NCBI RefSeq assembly: GCF_902497875.1
Contig: NZ_CABVHY010000030.1
Location: 1-64,000 of the forward strand
DNA length: 64,000 bases
Source: Pseudomonas fluorescens
Lineage (GTDB): Bacteria; Pseudomonadota; Gammaproteobacteria; Pseudomonadales; Pseudomonadaceae
Reading direction: 5' to 3'
Position numbers and translations under genes: made by a program. Under the pieces are notes generated by a model. That model saw nothing but the letters and a program-made list of their open reading frames with translations. It ran no database searches and was not told where the DNA came from. Numbering within the stretch: position 1 is the first letter of the stretch; each line of letters opens with the position of its first letter. Shown piece by piece: positions 1 through 8,165 of the stretch.

Positions 1-1
1 C

Positions 2-670
2 GTCGCGGCCGAAAGCATTGTCGGGAAGAAGCCTCCCTCGCTGAGCCATCTTGAGGCGGCAAGCCTGACCTTGGTTGGCGGGACGGCGTGGGAAGCACTG
101 GTCGTGCGTGCGGCGCTCAGGGTCGGGGAAAGCATTCTTGTACACGGCGGCGCGGGAGGCGTCGGTCATGTCGCGATCCAGCTGGCGAAAGCTATGGGAG
201 CAAGGGTGTTCACAACCGTGCGCGAAGCAAACGTTGAGTTCGCATGCAGCTTGGGGGCCGATGTGATCATCGACTACGAAAAAGAAGATTATGTTGACGC
301 CGTCATTTGGGGAACGGGTGGCCGCGGCGTTGATGTTGTGTTCGACACCATCGGCGGCAACACATTGTCACGCAGCCCCGACGTGCTCGCACAACTTGGC
401 CGCGTCGTCACGATCGTGGACATTGCACAGCCACAAAACGTCGTTCAGGCCTGGGGCAAGAACGCGAGTTATCACTTCGTTTTCACCAGGCAAAACCGCG
501 GCAAGCTTGATGAGTTGAGCGCATTGATAGCGCGCGGTCAGCTGCGGCCACACGTTGGCGCCGTCTATTCGCTTGCCGACATTCCCCTCGCCCATGCCCG
601 GCTGGAAAGTCTCAACAACGGTATTCAAGGAAAAATCGCAATTGCAGTCGAGCCATCGCTCATCTCGTAA
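2..670 (+). CDS. Zinc-binding-dehydrogenase-family (MDR) quinone oxidoreductase, 5' truncated
   Basis: Partial gene: the reading frame is open from the first base of the window, so the N-terminal catalytic domain start is missing and about 222 residues remain of a family that is usually 320-340. The visible part begins at the end of the GroES-like domain (residues KPPSLSHLEAASL are typical) and continues into the Rossmann domain with the nucleotide loop GGAGGVG. MDR quinone oxidoreductases reduce quinones or enones with NADPH; the substrate cannot be told. An ABM monooxygenase gene follows after 41 bp on the same strand, so the two are probably cotranscribed. Confidence 0.85.
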   Translation, partial: VAAESIVGKKPPSLSHLEAASLTLVGGTAWEALVVRAALRVGESILVHGGAGGVGHVAIQLAKAMGARVFTTVREANVEFACSLGADVIIDYEKEDYVDAVIWGTGGRGVDVVFDTIGGNTLSRSPDVLAQLGRVVTIVDIAQPQNVVQAWGKNASYHFVFTRQNRGKLDELSALIARGQLRPHVGAVYSLADIPLAHARLESLNNGIQGKIAIAVEPSLIS

Positions 671-711
671 GTGCGTACTTTTAATCGTTCAAGTCAATTT
701 AGAGGAACGCC

Positions 712-1080
712 ATGATCTATGAGATCGCTCTGCTCCCCGTTCACAAAGAACGCATTGAAATGTTCCGACGTGCATTTGCCGAGGTCGCTCCTTTGCTCAG
801 CCGCGCGAAAGGTTACGGCGGCCACCTGCTCGCGCAAGGGATCGAAAGCCCCGAGCTGTTCAACCTGATAGTGAGATGGCAATCACTCGAAGATCACACG
901 CCGGGCTTTGAAGCGAGTGAAGACCATCAGCTGTTCATGATGGGCTTAGAGGAATATTTTTCGGAAGAACCGAAGGTCTACCATATTGAGGGGGCAGCTT
1001 TTAGGACTGACGAACATGATGATCCAAACAATACCGTTGGCATGGGTGCTGCCAGCGGCTTAAGAGGCTTGTGGCCTTAA
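712..1080 (+). CDS. Antibiotic biosynthesis monooxygenase (ABM)-like small protein
   Basis: A 122-residue protein with a dimeric alpha/beta ferredoxin-like ABM pattern: an N-terminal strand (IYEIALLPV), a helix with repeated E/F residues, and the family-type segment VRWQSLEDHTPGF followed by SEDHQLF near residues 60-80. Members are cofactor-free monooxygenases for quinol-like substrates or small dimeric stress proteins. The ATG at 712 is preceded by AGAGGAACGCC, a good SD. It lies 41 bp after the quinone oxidoreductase, and ABM plus quinone reductase pairs are common, so a role in handling quinones made by the neighbouring aromatic pathway is plausible but inferred. Confidence 0.75.
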   Translation: MIYEIALLPVHKERIEMFRRAFAEVAPLLSRAKGYGGHLLAQGIESPELFNLIVRWQSLEDHTPGFEASEDHQLFMMGLEEYFSEEPKVYHIEGAAFRTDEHDDPNNTVGMGAASGLRGLWP

Positions 1081-1537
1081 AGCAAATAGCTGTTGTCGGA
1101 AACAGACGTTCATGACCGGCAATTTTCGGCCAGAAGCAGCCCTTCAAATCTGCCGAGGCGCGCGTTGCAGGTCGCTGCACCTGGCATCAACCAGGTTGAT
1201 CGACGACCTTAATCTGCGTCAGCCCTACCAGCTCAGCCTGCTCTAAAATCACCCTGTTCATGCAGACCCCAACTTCTAGTTATCGAGGAGCTATATATGC
1301 GCATCGGTACGTCGGCCTGCACTGGCATGTCTGCGCATCCAAGGGGTCACCCCGATTGCCCTTCTATTGCCGAAGCCCAGAAGGTCCCACCCACTACCGC
1401 GAAAGTGTTCGCTGCAGTGAGTGCTGACTGACAGGCGAAACTGCGTCACGGCCCCGTTGGGATAGTTGCCTTCGATTAAAAGTGAACCTTCAGGACGGCT
1501 TTCGAAAATGAGCTCTCTTAAAAGGGAGTCCTGTCGA
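1081..1537. other. Intergenic region, no gene seen
   Basis: 457 bp between the convergent ABM and fadL-like genes. No convincing coding frame is present. It contains a perfect inverted repeat ATCAACC-A-GGTTGAT at 1186-1200, which could be an orphan operator or a short hairpin. There is no U-run beside it, so I do not call it a terminator. Confidence 0.4.
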
Positions 1538-2857
1538 TTAGTACCGATAGGTTGCCTGTACTGACACTCCATTCGCACTATTGTCATAGTTGGCACTGTA
1601 TGCAGGTTGAAGACCGGAGTTGTTCTCCTGTTTTACGGAAACTTTGGAATCCCAGAGATAACCATAAGCAAAGTCTATCGTCAGATCGGAGTTCGGTGAG
1701 TAAGCGCCGCCCAAGGTCACGGCCTGGCGATTCCCGACTGGAATGCGCACGCTGCGATCGGCATTCCTGATGGGCGACGGATCATAGGCGTAGCCTGCGC
1801 GCAGCAGCCATTGTTGGTTCAATTGGTAGGAGGCGCCAACGGCGGTGGACCAAGTGTCGCGCCAGTTCATTTCTTCGATCACACTTCCCAGGCCAGCCGC
1901 CTGGCCCATGGGGGAAAGACCGCTGTTGACTGCCTCGACCTTCTGGATCCGGCTCCAACGTTTCCAGGTGGTCCCCAGGTATCCTGTCCAGCGACTATTG
2001 AAACGATGGGTGATAGATGTGTCCACGGACTCGGGCATCGTGAGGTCTATCTTGCTGTCATACTTTCCGTCCAGCGGGATAACGCTCGGGGAGCCGGAAA
2101 CCTCAGTATGCCCTTCGAGTGTATAGTCCACCTTCGAGTGATAGTTAATCCCCCAACTGGTTGCCTCAGTAAAGTCAACCAAGATGCCGACGTTGTAGCC
2201 AATCGCCGTGTCATCGCCTTTGATGGTAACCAGTGTGTCCTCACCGTTGTTCAGGGCGCCGGTGGACAGGTAATTCTGAAGCTTTGCATTGAAACGGTTT
2301 AGGGTCGGTCCGCCACCAATGGACACGTAATCATTGATCCGCCAGGCAATGGTGGGCTGCAAGGTTATTTCCTTGGTCGTGCTATAGGAACCATGGTAGC
2401 GGCCTTGAAAACTGCTCTCGTAATCATTGATCAAACCACTCGGCGCATAGAGGCCCAGACCCATCGAAAAACGATCGTCAAGCGGAGTCGACATATAGAC
2501 GAAGGGCACCACCCCCAAAGGTACCGAGTCCCCCTCATTCGTTCCTGGGGCACTGCTCTGCGCATCACTGATGTCGTCACTCACCGAGACCACCGCGGCG
2601 CCACCGGAAATTTCACTACGCTTCAACTTGGTCAAGCCTGCAGGATTTCCAAAGATGGTGCTGGCGTCCAGCGCGGAGGACGACCTTCCCGCATAAGCAG
2701 TTCCCGCACTGCTGGCACTTTGTTCGTTAAGGGCAATGCCATTGGCGCCTGCCATTGTAGAAGCGCTGAGTAGTGCCATGGCACTGGTGAACTTAATCCA
2801 GGCAGCACACGTTCGCTGAACAGAGAGACACGGGATCACACGGCTATTCAGTTTCAT
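1538..2857 (-). CDS. OmpP1/FadL-family outer-membrane transporter
   Basis: A 439-residue outer-membrane beta-barrel for hydrophobic compounds. The start at 2857 (ATG, SD AGAGGTGG 4 nt upstream) is preferred over an in-frame GTG 36 bp upstream. A signal peptide (basic MKLNSR, then a hydrophobic stretch ending AGA) is followed by the mature N-terminus NGIALNEQSASS, with the FadL hatch signature (SALDASTIFGNPAGL) close behind. The C-terminus ends in an aromatic residue (ATYRY), as barrel proteins do. FadL relatives import long-chain fatty acids, toluene and other aromatics. As the last gene of the VOC/FAH/ligase operon it probably brings in the pathway substrate; the substrate itself is unknown. 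Confidence 0.9.
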   Translation of the reverse strand: MKLNSRVIPCLSVQRTCAAWIKFTSAMALLSASTMAGANGIALNEQSASSAGTAYAGRSSSALDASTIFGNPAGLTKLKRSEISGGAAVVSVSDDISDAQSSAPGTNEGDSVPLGVVPFVYMSTPLDDRFSMGLGLYAPSGLINDYESSFQGRYHGSYSTTKEITLQPTIAWRINDYVSIGGGPTLNRFNAKLQNYLSTGALNNGEDTLVTIKGDDTAIGYNVGILVDFTEATSWGINYHSKVDYTLEGHTEVSGSPSVIPLDGKYDSKIDLTMPESVDTSITHRFNSRWTGYLGTTWKRWSRIQKVEAVNSGLSPMGQAAGLGSVIEEMNWRDTWSTAVGASYQLNQQWLLRAGYAYDPSPIRNADRSVRIPVGNRQAVTLGGAYSPNSDLTIDFAYGYLWDSKVSVKQENNSGLQPAYSANYDNSANGVSVQATYRY

Positions 2858-2962
2858 TTTCCACCTCTTGTTTATTGTTTTTGTTGATTGCACGCAGGCA
2901 AGGCTTCGCCGTCCTGTGCACCTCTCAGTGCCGGCTGGAGTTGATCGAAGTTGTGTTAAAGG

Positions 2963-2984
2963 CCCTGGCTGAACAGTGCCAGGG
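2963..2984. terminator. Hairpin between ligase and fadL-like gene
   Basis: Perfect 7-bp stem CCCTGGC / GCCAGGG with an 8-nt loop, just after the ligase stop on the minus strand. No strong T-run follows, so it may attenuate rather than end transcription into the downstream FadL gene. Confidence 0.3.
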
Positions 2985-3019
2985 ATTGATTGCTTAACTT
3001 ACAGATGCGAATCAGGGAC

Positions 3020-4921
3020 TCAATCAAGCCACTCGATTTGAAAGCTATAGCGCCCCAAGAGCGGAGCCAGTATTTCCTGGTCAGTTCCGGCCCTGATGCA
3101 GGCGACATGCCCACGGCGATTGTCCTGCACGACCTCAACAGCAATATCCGAAAGCCCCAGGCGCTCCACATCCTGCTGGACTGCTCTGGCAATCTCCCGC
3201 TGCTGCAAAGCGGGCTTGAATATCTTGCCCACGGCAGTCAGTGGCAACGCTTCGAGGATTTCAATGCGCTTGGGAACTGCTGCCCGCTCGCTGATGTTGA
3301 GATGAGCAAACGCCTCAAGTTCTTCGGCGTTGCAGGCTTGCCCGGGGCGCAGTTGAACGTAGGCGACCGGCACTTCGCCCGAGTAGGCATCGGGGCTGCC
3401 GATTGCAGCGGCCAAGGCGACGGCGGGATGCGCCTGCAGAGCCTCCTCGATTTGCTTGGGATCGATGTTGTGGCCACCGCGGATGATCAATTCCTTCTTG
3501 CGTCCGGTCAGCCAGAAGTAACCCTGCGCATCCTGGCGACCCAAATCGCCCGTATTCAACCAGCGCTGACCGTCGATATCGATCCAGAGGCCCTGGTTAT
3601 GACGCTCCTCCAGATAGCCATCGAAGAGGTTCGGACCACTGATCGTGATGAGGCCGATCTCATCCACGTCGGCGTCGCGCAGGTACTCTCCGGAATCATT
3701 GAGCAAGACCGCGCGCATGTTCTGGTAAGCGATCCGTAGCCCGATGGAACCGATACGGCGCTCGCCATGGGGCGGATTGATCGAGGAGACGCAGGCGCCC
3801 TCGGTAAGACCGTAACCTTCAAGGATCTTTACCCCGGTCCGGCGCTCGAACTCTCGGAAAAGCTCAGCCGGCATGGGTGCGGCGCCACACATTGCAAAGC
3901 GAAGACTGGACAGGTCGCGACCCTGCCATTCATTTTGCAGAAGTGCAGCATAGACAGTCGGCACGCCGGAAAAGAGGTTGATGCCGAAGTGCTCGACCAT
4001 CTCCCAGAATCGTGGGATCACCCCCTCGCCACGATACCCATGAGGCGTCCCGAGGATCACATGGTCGCCTTGAGTCCAAGGCATCAGTCCAGTCACCAGC
4101 TGGCCATTGACATGAAACAGCGGCAGGCCACAAAACATAACCTGGCCACCACTGCGTTGCTGCAAGTGAGCGGCCGCGGCCCATGCATTGAATACTTCAG
4201 AGCCATGGGTACGCGCGGCGATCTTGGGGAGTCCGGTGGTGCCGCCCGTACAGATGTAGGAGGAGCACTCATCCTGGCGGATTTGCCGACCGCTCTTGAG
4301 GTGTGTGTGCGGCTGAGTATTCATCAGCGATTGCCAATCGTGGATCGCGATACCGCAGTGTAAGTCTCGTTCCTTCAGTGCCATGGCTTTCCGGGCCCCA
4401 CGCACAGGTTCGGCGACATAGGACTCCATGCTGACCCAAACGACAGACCTGATCCCGGGTAACTGATCCAGCTGCGAAGCCAGTTTGGGCCACAGATCGC
4501 TGCCCGCAGTCGGCGCGAGCGTCACCACCACGGATGCCTTCGCGGCATTCAGCAAGCCAGCGATCTGCTTGGCCTCAAGCAGAGGATTGATCGCCATGAC
4601 GATGCCCGCCGCCTCCCCGCCCCATATAGTGAAATGGGTTTCCGGCAGATTGGGCAGGATGAAGGCAAGCACCTCACCCGGTTTTATGCCCAGGTCATGG
4701 AAGGCATTCGCCGCGCGGGTGATATCCGCGAAGAGCTGGGAGTAGTTCCACTCGTAGGTGCGTTTGAAATCGGCAGCATCGGCGAAGAAGCTTAGCGCCG
4801 GTGCCTGGGGGGTGCGCTCGGACGCCTGTCGCAGCGCTTCATAAGTGCTGCAAGTCAGGCCACGCTCCGACAAGGGGACTCGTTCGAGACGTTCGATATC
4901 ATTCAGGGTCTGCGCGGCCAT
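3020..4921 (-). CDS. AMP-dependent acyl-CoA synthetase/ligase
   Basis: A 633-residue ANL-superfamily enzyme that adenylates a carboxylic acid and transfers it to CoA. Visible motifs in order are the P-loop YICTGGTTGLPK near residue 225, the GYGLTEG adenine-binding motif near 370, LNTGDLG with the ATP-ribose Asp near 460, the hinge GRKKELIIRGG, and the C-terminal catalytic Lys in LTAVGKIFKP. The C-terminus runs about 60 residues past that Lys, longer than most. The start codon at 4921 lies inside the 3' end of the FAH gene (19-bp overlap), so translation is probably coupled. Substrate likely an aromatic or alicyclic acid from the same pathway (inferred from context). Confidence 0.9.
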   Translation of the reverse strand: MAAQTLNDIERLERVPLSERGLTCSTYEALRQASERTPQAPALSFFADAADFKRTYEWNYSQLFADITRAANAFHDLGIKPGEVLAFILPNLPETHFTIWGGEAAGIVMAINPLLEAKQIAGLLNAAKASVVVTLAPTAGSDLWPKLASQLDQLPGIRSVVWVSMESYVAEPVRGARKAMALKERDLHCGIAIHDWQSLMNTQPHTHLKSGRQIRQDECSSYICTGGTTGLPKIAARTHGSEVFNAWAAAAHLQQRSGGQVMFCGLPLFHVNGQLVTGLMPWTQGDHVILGTPHGYRGEGVIPRFWEMVEHFGINLFSGVPTVYAALLQNEWQGRDLSSLRFAMCGAAPMPAELFREFERRTGVKILEGYGLTEGACVSSINPPHGERRIGSIGLRIAYQNMRAVLLNDSGEYLRDADVDEIGLITISGPNLFDGYLEERHNQGLWIDIDGQRWLNTGDLGRQDAQGYFWLTGRKKELIIRGGHNIDPKQIEEALQAHPAVALAAAIGSPDAYSGEVPVAYVQLRPGQACNAEELEAFAHLNISERAAVPKRIEILEALPLTAVGKIFKPALQQREIARAVQQDVERLGLSDIAVEVVQDNRRGHVACIRAGTDQEILAPLLGRYSFQIEWLD

Positions 4922-6042
4922 AAGGCTTCCCCCACGACTCGGTTGCGTTGCACGCCGAGGTCGATCACACCATCGGCGCTGCGAATGCGCGCCTCGACTA
5001 CATCACCTGGTTTGAGATACTGCGTGCGGTTCTCCTGCGCCTTGAGGAAAAGTTTCCACTTGGTGGCTTCTGGCATCAGGGCTGCAATGCGCTGTTTGGC
5101 AGGCGAAGGTATCGTTAGAGCACAGCCGGCAGGAGTGCCGGTGGCGATCAGGTCTCCAGCGGCGAGATCCTGCAAGGCAGAGAGCTCGGTAAGGGTTTCA
5201 GCGGGGCCGTAAACCAGGTTGGCCGTGCTGTCGCTCTGTCGCACCTGGCTGTTGACTGTCAGGCGCAGCTGCAGTGCTTTCAGGTAATGCATATCCTTGG
5301 CATCCAGAAGGCAGAGGTAGGGGCCGACCGGGCCAAAAGTGCGGAAGCTCTTGCCCTTGTAGAACTGCATCTGCGGAATCTGAATGTCACGAGCCGAGTA
5401 GTCATTGACAATGACGACGCCTGCAATGAACTCATGCAAATTGGCGTCGGTGACAGCAATAGCGCCGGTGATCGAGCGCTTCATCACAAGCCCCAGTTCG
5501 ATCTCGTAGTCAAGGAAGCGCACGGTGCGCGGCTTGATCAGGTCACTGTCAGCTGCCACCAGGCAACTCGTCGCCTTGGTGAAGATCATGTTGAATTTCT
5601 TCGCATCCGGGTCCATGCCCGACTCGATCATGTGCTGACGGTAATTGGCGCCCTGGCAGACGAACTGCTGGTTACGGGTCACCGGCGACAGCAGTTTCAC
5701 TTCGCCCTCCGCAAGCTCCGTACCTGTCAGTTGAGCGAGGTCGTCGATACTGTTCTGGCGAATGAACTCACCGGTGGTTTCAAAAGTACCGGGGACAACC
5801 GTGATACGGCCCTGGCGTAGCACGCCCCAGTGGATACCATTCTGAAATTCAAAGCGGACTACGTGTACAGCAGACATTGAAGGTACTCCTGGAGCAGTGT
5901 TGGTCCCGTGCTCGGCGGCGCGAGAACTGTGGTGTTGTTCTGAGGGGGGGCCGGCAACGCTGTAGACCAGCGAGCCGCCGACGATCAAAGCACCGGCTTT
6001 GAGCACATCTCGCCGGCCATACCTGGTTGAATTGCTCGACAT
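4903..6042 (-). CDS. Fumarylacetoacetate-hydrolase-family protein with N-terminal Tat-like leader
   Basis: A 379-residue protein. The FAH domain fills residues of about 55-375 and shows the metal-binding segment DYEIELGLVMKR and the following NDYSARD; family members hydrolyse or decarboxylate ring-cleavage products in meta-cleavage pathways. The first 54 residues look like a Tat signal (GRRDVLKAGALIVGGSL), which is very unusual for this cytosolic family. A second start at 5877 (MSAVHVV, 324 aa) has a strong SD (AGGAG, 8 nt spacing) and fits the usual FAH N-terminus, so the true start is ambiguous. It begins 10 nt after the VOC dioxygenase stop and overlaps the ligase start. Confidence 0.85.
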   Translation of the reverse strand: MSSNSTRYGRRDVLKAGALIVGGSLVYSVAGPPSEQHHSSRAAEHGTNTAPGVPSMSAVHVVRFEFQNGIHWGVLRQGRITVVPGTFETTGEFIRQNSIDDLAQLTGTELAEGEVKLLSPVTRNQQFVCQGANYRQHMIESGMDPDAKKFNMIFTKATSCLVAADSDLIKPRTVRFLDYEIELGLVMKRSITGAIAVTDANLHEFIAGVVIVNDYSARDIQIPQMQFYKGKSFRTFGPVGPYLCLLDAKDMHYLKALQLRLTVNSQVRQSDSTANLVYGPAETLTELSALQDLAAGDLIATGTPAGCALTIPSPAKQRIAALMPEATKWKLFLKAQENRTQYLKPGDVVEARIRSADGVIDLGVQRNRVVGEALWPRRP

Positions 6043-6052
6043 GGCGGCAGCT

Positions 6053-7144
6053 CTACCCGAACATCCGCATGAGTGTTATCAACTTGCGAATGGTCAGGTC
6101 CGGGCTGCGTCGCAGGTTACGGATCAGCGCACGCAGATTGGTCACACTCATCCTGGGTTTTGTAAAACTCTTGGGCATGAGCTGTCCCCACTGGGCCATT
6201 GCCTCGGGGCTCACCGGATGAATGCCCATAGGCCGTACGGCCGTGAAGATATCCCCGTCGCAGTAATGCTCGTGCTTATCGCCCCAAGGGTCTTGCCAGT
6301 AATCGAAAATCTGACTGCCCAGAATGTGTCGGCCGATTCCCCATGAGTGCTCCCACCCGCGCTCGCGCAGAACGCGCTGCCCCATGCCCACCGCGTCTGC
6401 ATCGACCACTTCATAGGCGCTATGGCTATAGGCAGCCATGAACCCTTGCGCTATCGCGAGCGTATGGTGATCCGCGGGAATGTCACCAAGGTCCAGGCGC
6501 ATGAAGGCGACGATAGGTGTGCCATCGGGGAGTACTTGCACATCGCTGGGAATAAACCCGAAATGCTGCGTATACCAGGCACAGGTCGCCTGGTAGTCGG
6601 CCACTTCGATGACGATGTGGCCCAGTTTGAGTACTTCAGGCGGAGCAATCGGCGGGCGCTGCGTGGCGTTGATTCGCGGTTGCTCCTGCGCCAGATTCCA
6701 GGGAAGAGGCGCTCTGTGCAGCAGCGTTTTACCGGGAGTCTGGTCGCAAACAGCTTCCACAATGAAGCCGGAAGGATCGGTCAGTCTGACGTAATACCCA
6801 CCACCAGGATGATCCGATTTCTCTACCGGTGACGCGCCTGGGATTCGAGTCAGCTTTTGCAGATCCTTGCGAGACTGGACTGCCAGTCCGAACCCGACAA
6901 AACGTGCATGTTCTGCACGATGGACACGGTAACAGTATGAAGTGGCTTCGGTGGCCCGTAGATAGAGCGTATCGGCGTCCTGCCGACTTACCGTCAGGCC
7001 GAAGTCGGTCAGGAAACGCGCCGCCTCGTTCAAGTCCGGCCGTTGAAAGATCAGGTGAGTCAGAGCCTGGGCTTTCACCGTCGGCTGCGGATGCCGGGCG
7101 GGTTGTGGTGTCGCCAACCGGTGCAATTCGTTTTTGTTGTTCAT
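6053..7144 (-). CDS. Two-domain VOC-family extradiol-dioxygenase-like protein
   Basis: A 363-residue protein with two vicinal-oxygen-chelate modules. The C-terminal module keeps the type I extradiol Fe(II) triad: His in KLGHIVIEV, His in AYSHSAYEV and Glu in DKHEHY. The N-terminal module (LTHLIFQRPDLNEAARFL) is probably structural. Type I extradiol enzymes of this size (2,3-dihydroxybiphenyl or catechol 2,3-dioxygenase class) open catecholic rings beside the hydroxyls. The ATG at 7144 with SD CAGGAA is preferred over one 42 bp upstream. It heads an operon with FAH hydrolase, acyl-CoA ligase and FadL porin, which supports a meta-cleavage role. Substrate not determinable. Confidence 0.85.
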   Translation of the reverse strand: MNNKNELHRLATPQPARHPQPTVKAQALTHLIFQRPDLNEAARFLTDFGLTVSRQDADTLYLRATEATSYCYRVHRAEHARFVGFGLAVQSRKDLQKLTRIPGASPVEKSDHPGGGYYVRLTDPSGFIVEAVCDQTPGKTLLHRAPLPWNLAQEQPRINATQRPPIAPPEVLKLGHIVIEVADYQATCAWYTQHFGFIPSDVQVLPDGTPIVAFMRLDLGDIPADHHTLAIAQGFMAAYSHSAYEVVDADAVGMGQRVLRERGWEHSWGIGRHILGSQIFDYWQDPWGDKHEHYCDGDIFTAVRPMGIHPVSPEAMAQWGQLMPKSFTKPRMSVTNLRALIRNLRRSPDLTIRKLITLMRMFG

Positions 7145-7229
7145 TGTTCCTGTTTTCCGGTTTTTTAGGACAAAGGTGTCCCGCACCCCTGAAAACCAGG
7201 GGTGTTGTCTAGTTGAGTCAGTTAGGTGC

Positions 7230-7844
7230 TCAGTCGAGAGACGGAAGTGCCGGCAACTCTATGGTCGCCAACGCACGCGCCTCCTCTGGCGGCACACCCA
7301 ATGCCCGCAGCACCAGCTCGGCGGTGTCAGAGCCCGCTTCGCGCCACGTTCTGTGCCCTTCCAGCACCAGGAAAATCGAGCCGAGGACGCTGCTCGATAT
7401 CAGCGTCAGTACTGAGAGCAATTGCTCCTGCGCAAACGTGTAGCGCCCACTGGAAAGTCCGCTCAGAAGATCTGTAGTCGCTTGGCTGCTAAACATTTCG
7501 CGCAACGAAGAATTGCTCATGGCGAATTTATGTATGAATGCCCCCCACTGGGAGTCCTCGTGAGCTCGACGAATGAAGAATCGAATGCCATTGGCAAGGC
7601 GCTGAGCCGGATCGGAGAGGGAATTGAAGCTCTTGTTGACGCGTTCATGCATCTCCCTCGCGAGATGGCTGGCGACCGCCTCGAACAGGCTTTCCATGCT
7701 TTCGATGTTGCTATAGACCGTTCCGCGCGCCACTCCTGCCTCTTGCGCGAGGTCGAGGATGTTCACCTGCGAGGAGCCTCTTTCAGCGAACAGGCGAAAG
7801 GCGGCTTGATGAATGCGGCGCTGTGTTGGATTTAGGGATTCCAC
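7230..7844 (-). CDS. TetR/AcrR-family transcriptional regulator
   Basis: A 204-residue regulator with an N-terminal HTH at about residues 10-55 (RIHQAAFRLFAERG, then VNILDLAQEAGVARGTVYSNI) and an all-helical ligand domain. It lies upstream of the VOC operon on the same strand and divergent from the OYE gene. The intergenic region carries two copies of TGAACACGCGTGTTCA (7878-7893 and 8031-8046), perfect palindromes of TetR-operator type, one 33 bp upstream of this gene. It probably represses itself and the OYE gene, and possibly the VOC-FAH-ligase-FadL operon. Confidence 0.92.
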   Translation of the reverse strand: MESLNPTQRRIHQAAFRLFAERGSSQVNILDLAQEAGVARGTVYSNIESMESLFEAVASHLAREMHERVNKSFNSLSDPAQRLANGIRFFIRRAHEDSQWGAFIHKFAMSNSSLREMFSSQATTDLLSGLSSGRYTFAQEQLLSVLTLISSSVLGSIFLVLEGHRTWREAGSDTAELVLRALGVPPEEARALATIELPALPSLD

Positions 7845-7877
7845 GGTTCTCTCTCCAGGATTACCTTATGGCCTTAT

Positions 7878-7893
7878 TGAACACGCGTGTTCA
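7878..7893. promoter_or_regulatory. Candidate TetR operator, copy 1
   Basis: Perfect 16-bp palindrome TGAACACGCGTGTTCA, 33 bp upstream of the TetR start, in the TetR-OYE intergenic region. An identical copy lies 153 bp further on. Confidence 0.75.
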
Positions 7894-8030
7894 TTAGACG
7901 TCAACGACGTTTTTTGAATCAAGTACGCGCCTCACCATAAAAATCGTTATATGTCTCGTAACTTTGGGGGAATTCTGAGCGACATGGCAAGCCAGATGAA
8001 GGGCTTCAAATGTCCACGCATTGACTTATC

Positions 8031-8046
8031 TGAACACGCGTGTTCA
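8031..8046. promoter_or_regulatory. Candidate TetR operator, copy 2
   Basis: Second identical palindrome TGAACACGCGTGTTCA, extended to 18 bp by flanking C and G (8030-8047). It is 119 bp upstream of the OYE start, where it could control the divergent promoter. Apart from these two sites I see nothing else in the 321-bp gap 7845-8165. Confidence 0.75.
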
Positions 8047-8165
8047 GCTCCACGTTCTTTGGCTCGTCCTCTCGGCAGGCCATCAAACCCACCCATCGAT
8101 GTGAACCAGGACTTCAACAAACCTGAGCGATGGCTGGCCGTTTTTTCATTCCTGAAGGACAGAAC

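Noticed and set aside
1291..1596. 101-codon minus-strand ORF at the end of the fadL-like gene
   Set aside because: Overlaps fadL in another frame and has odd composition; no SD and no family pattern.
2990..3739. 249-codon plus-strand ORF over the acyl-CoA ligase
   Set aside because: Complement of a well-formed ligase; residues do not form any motif.
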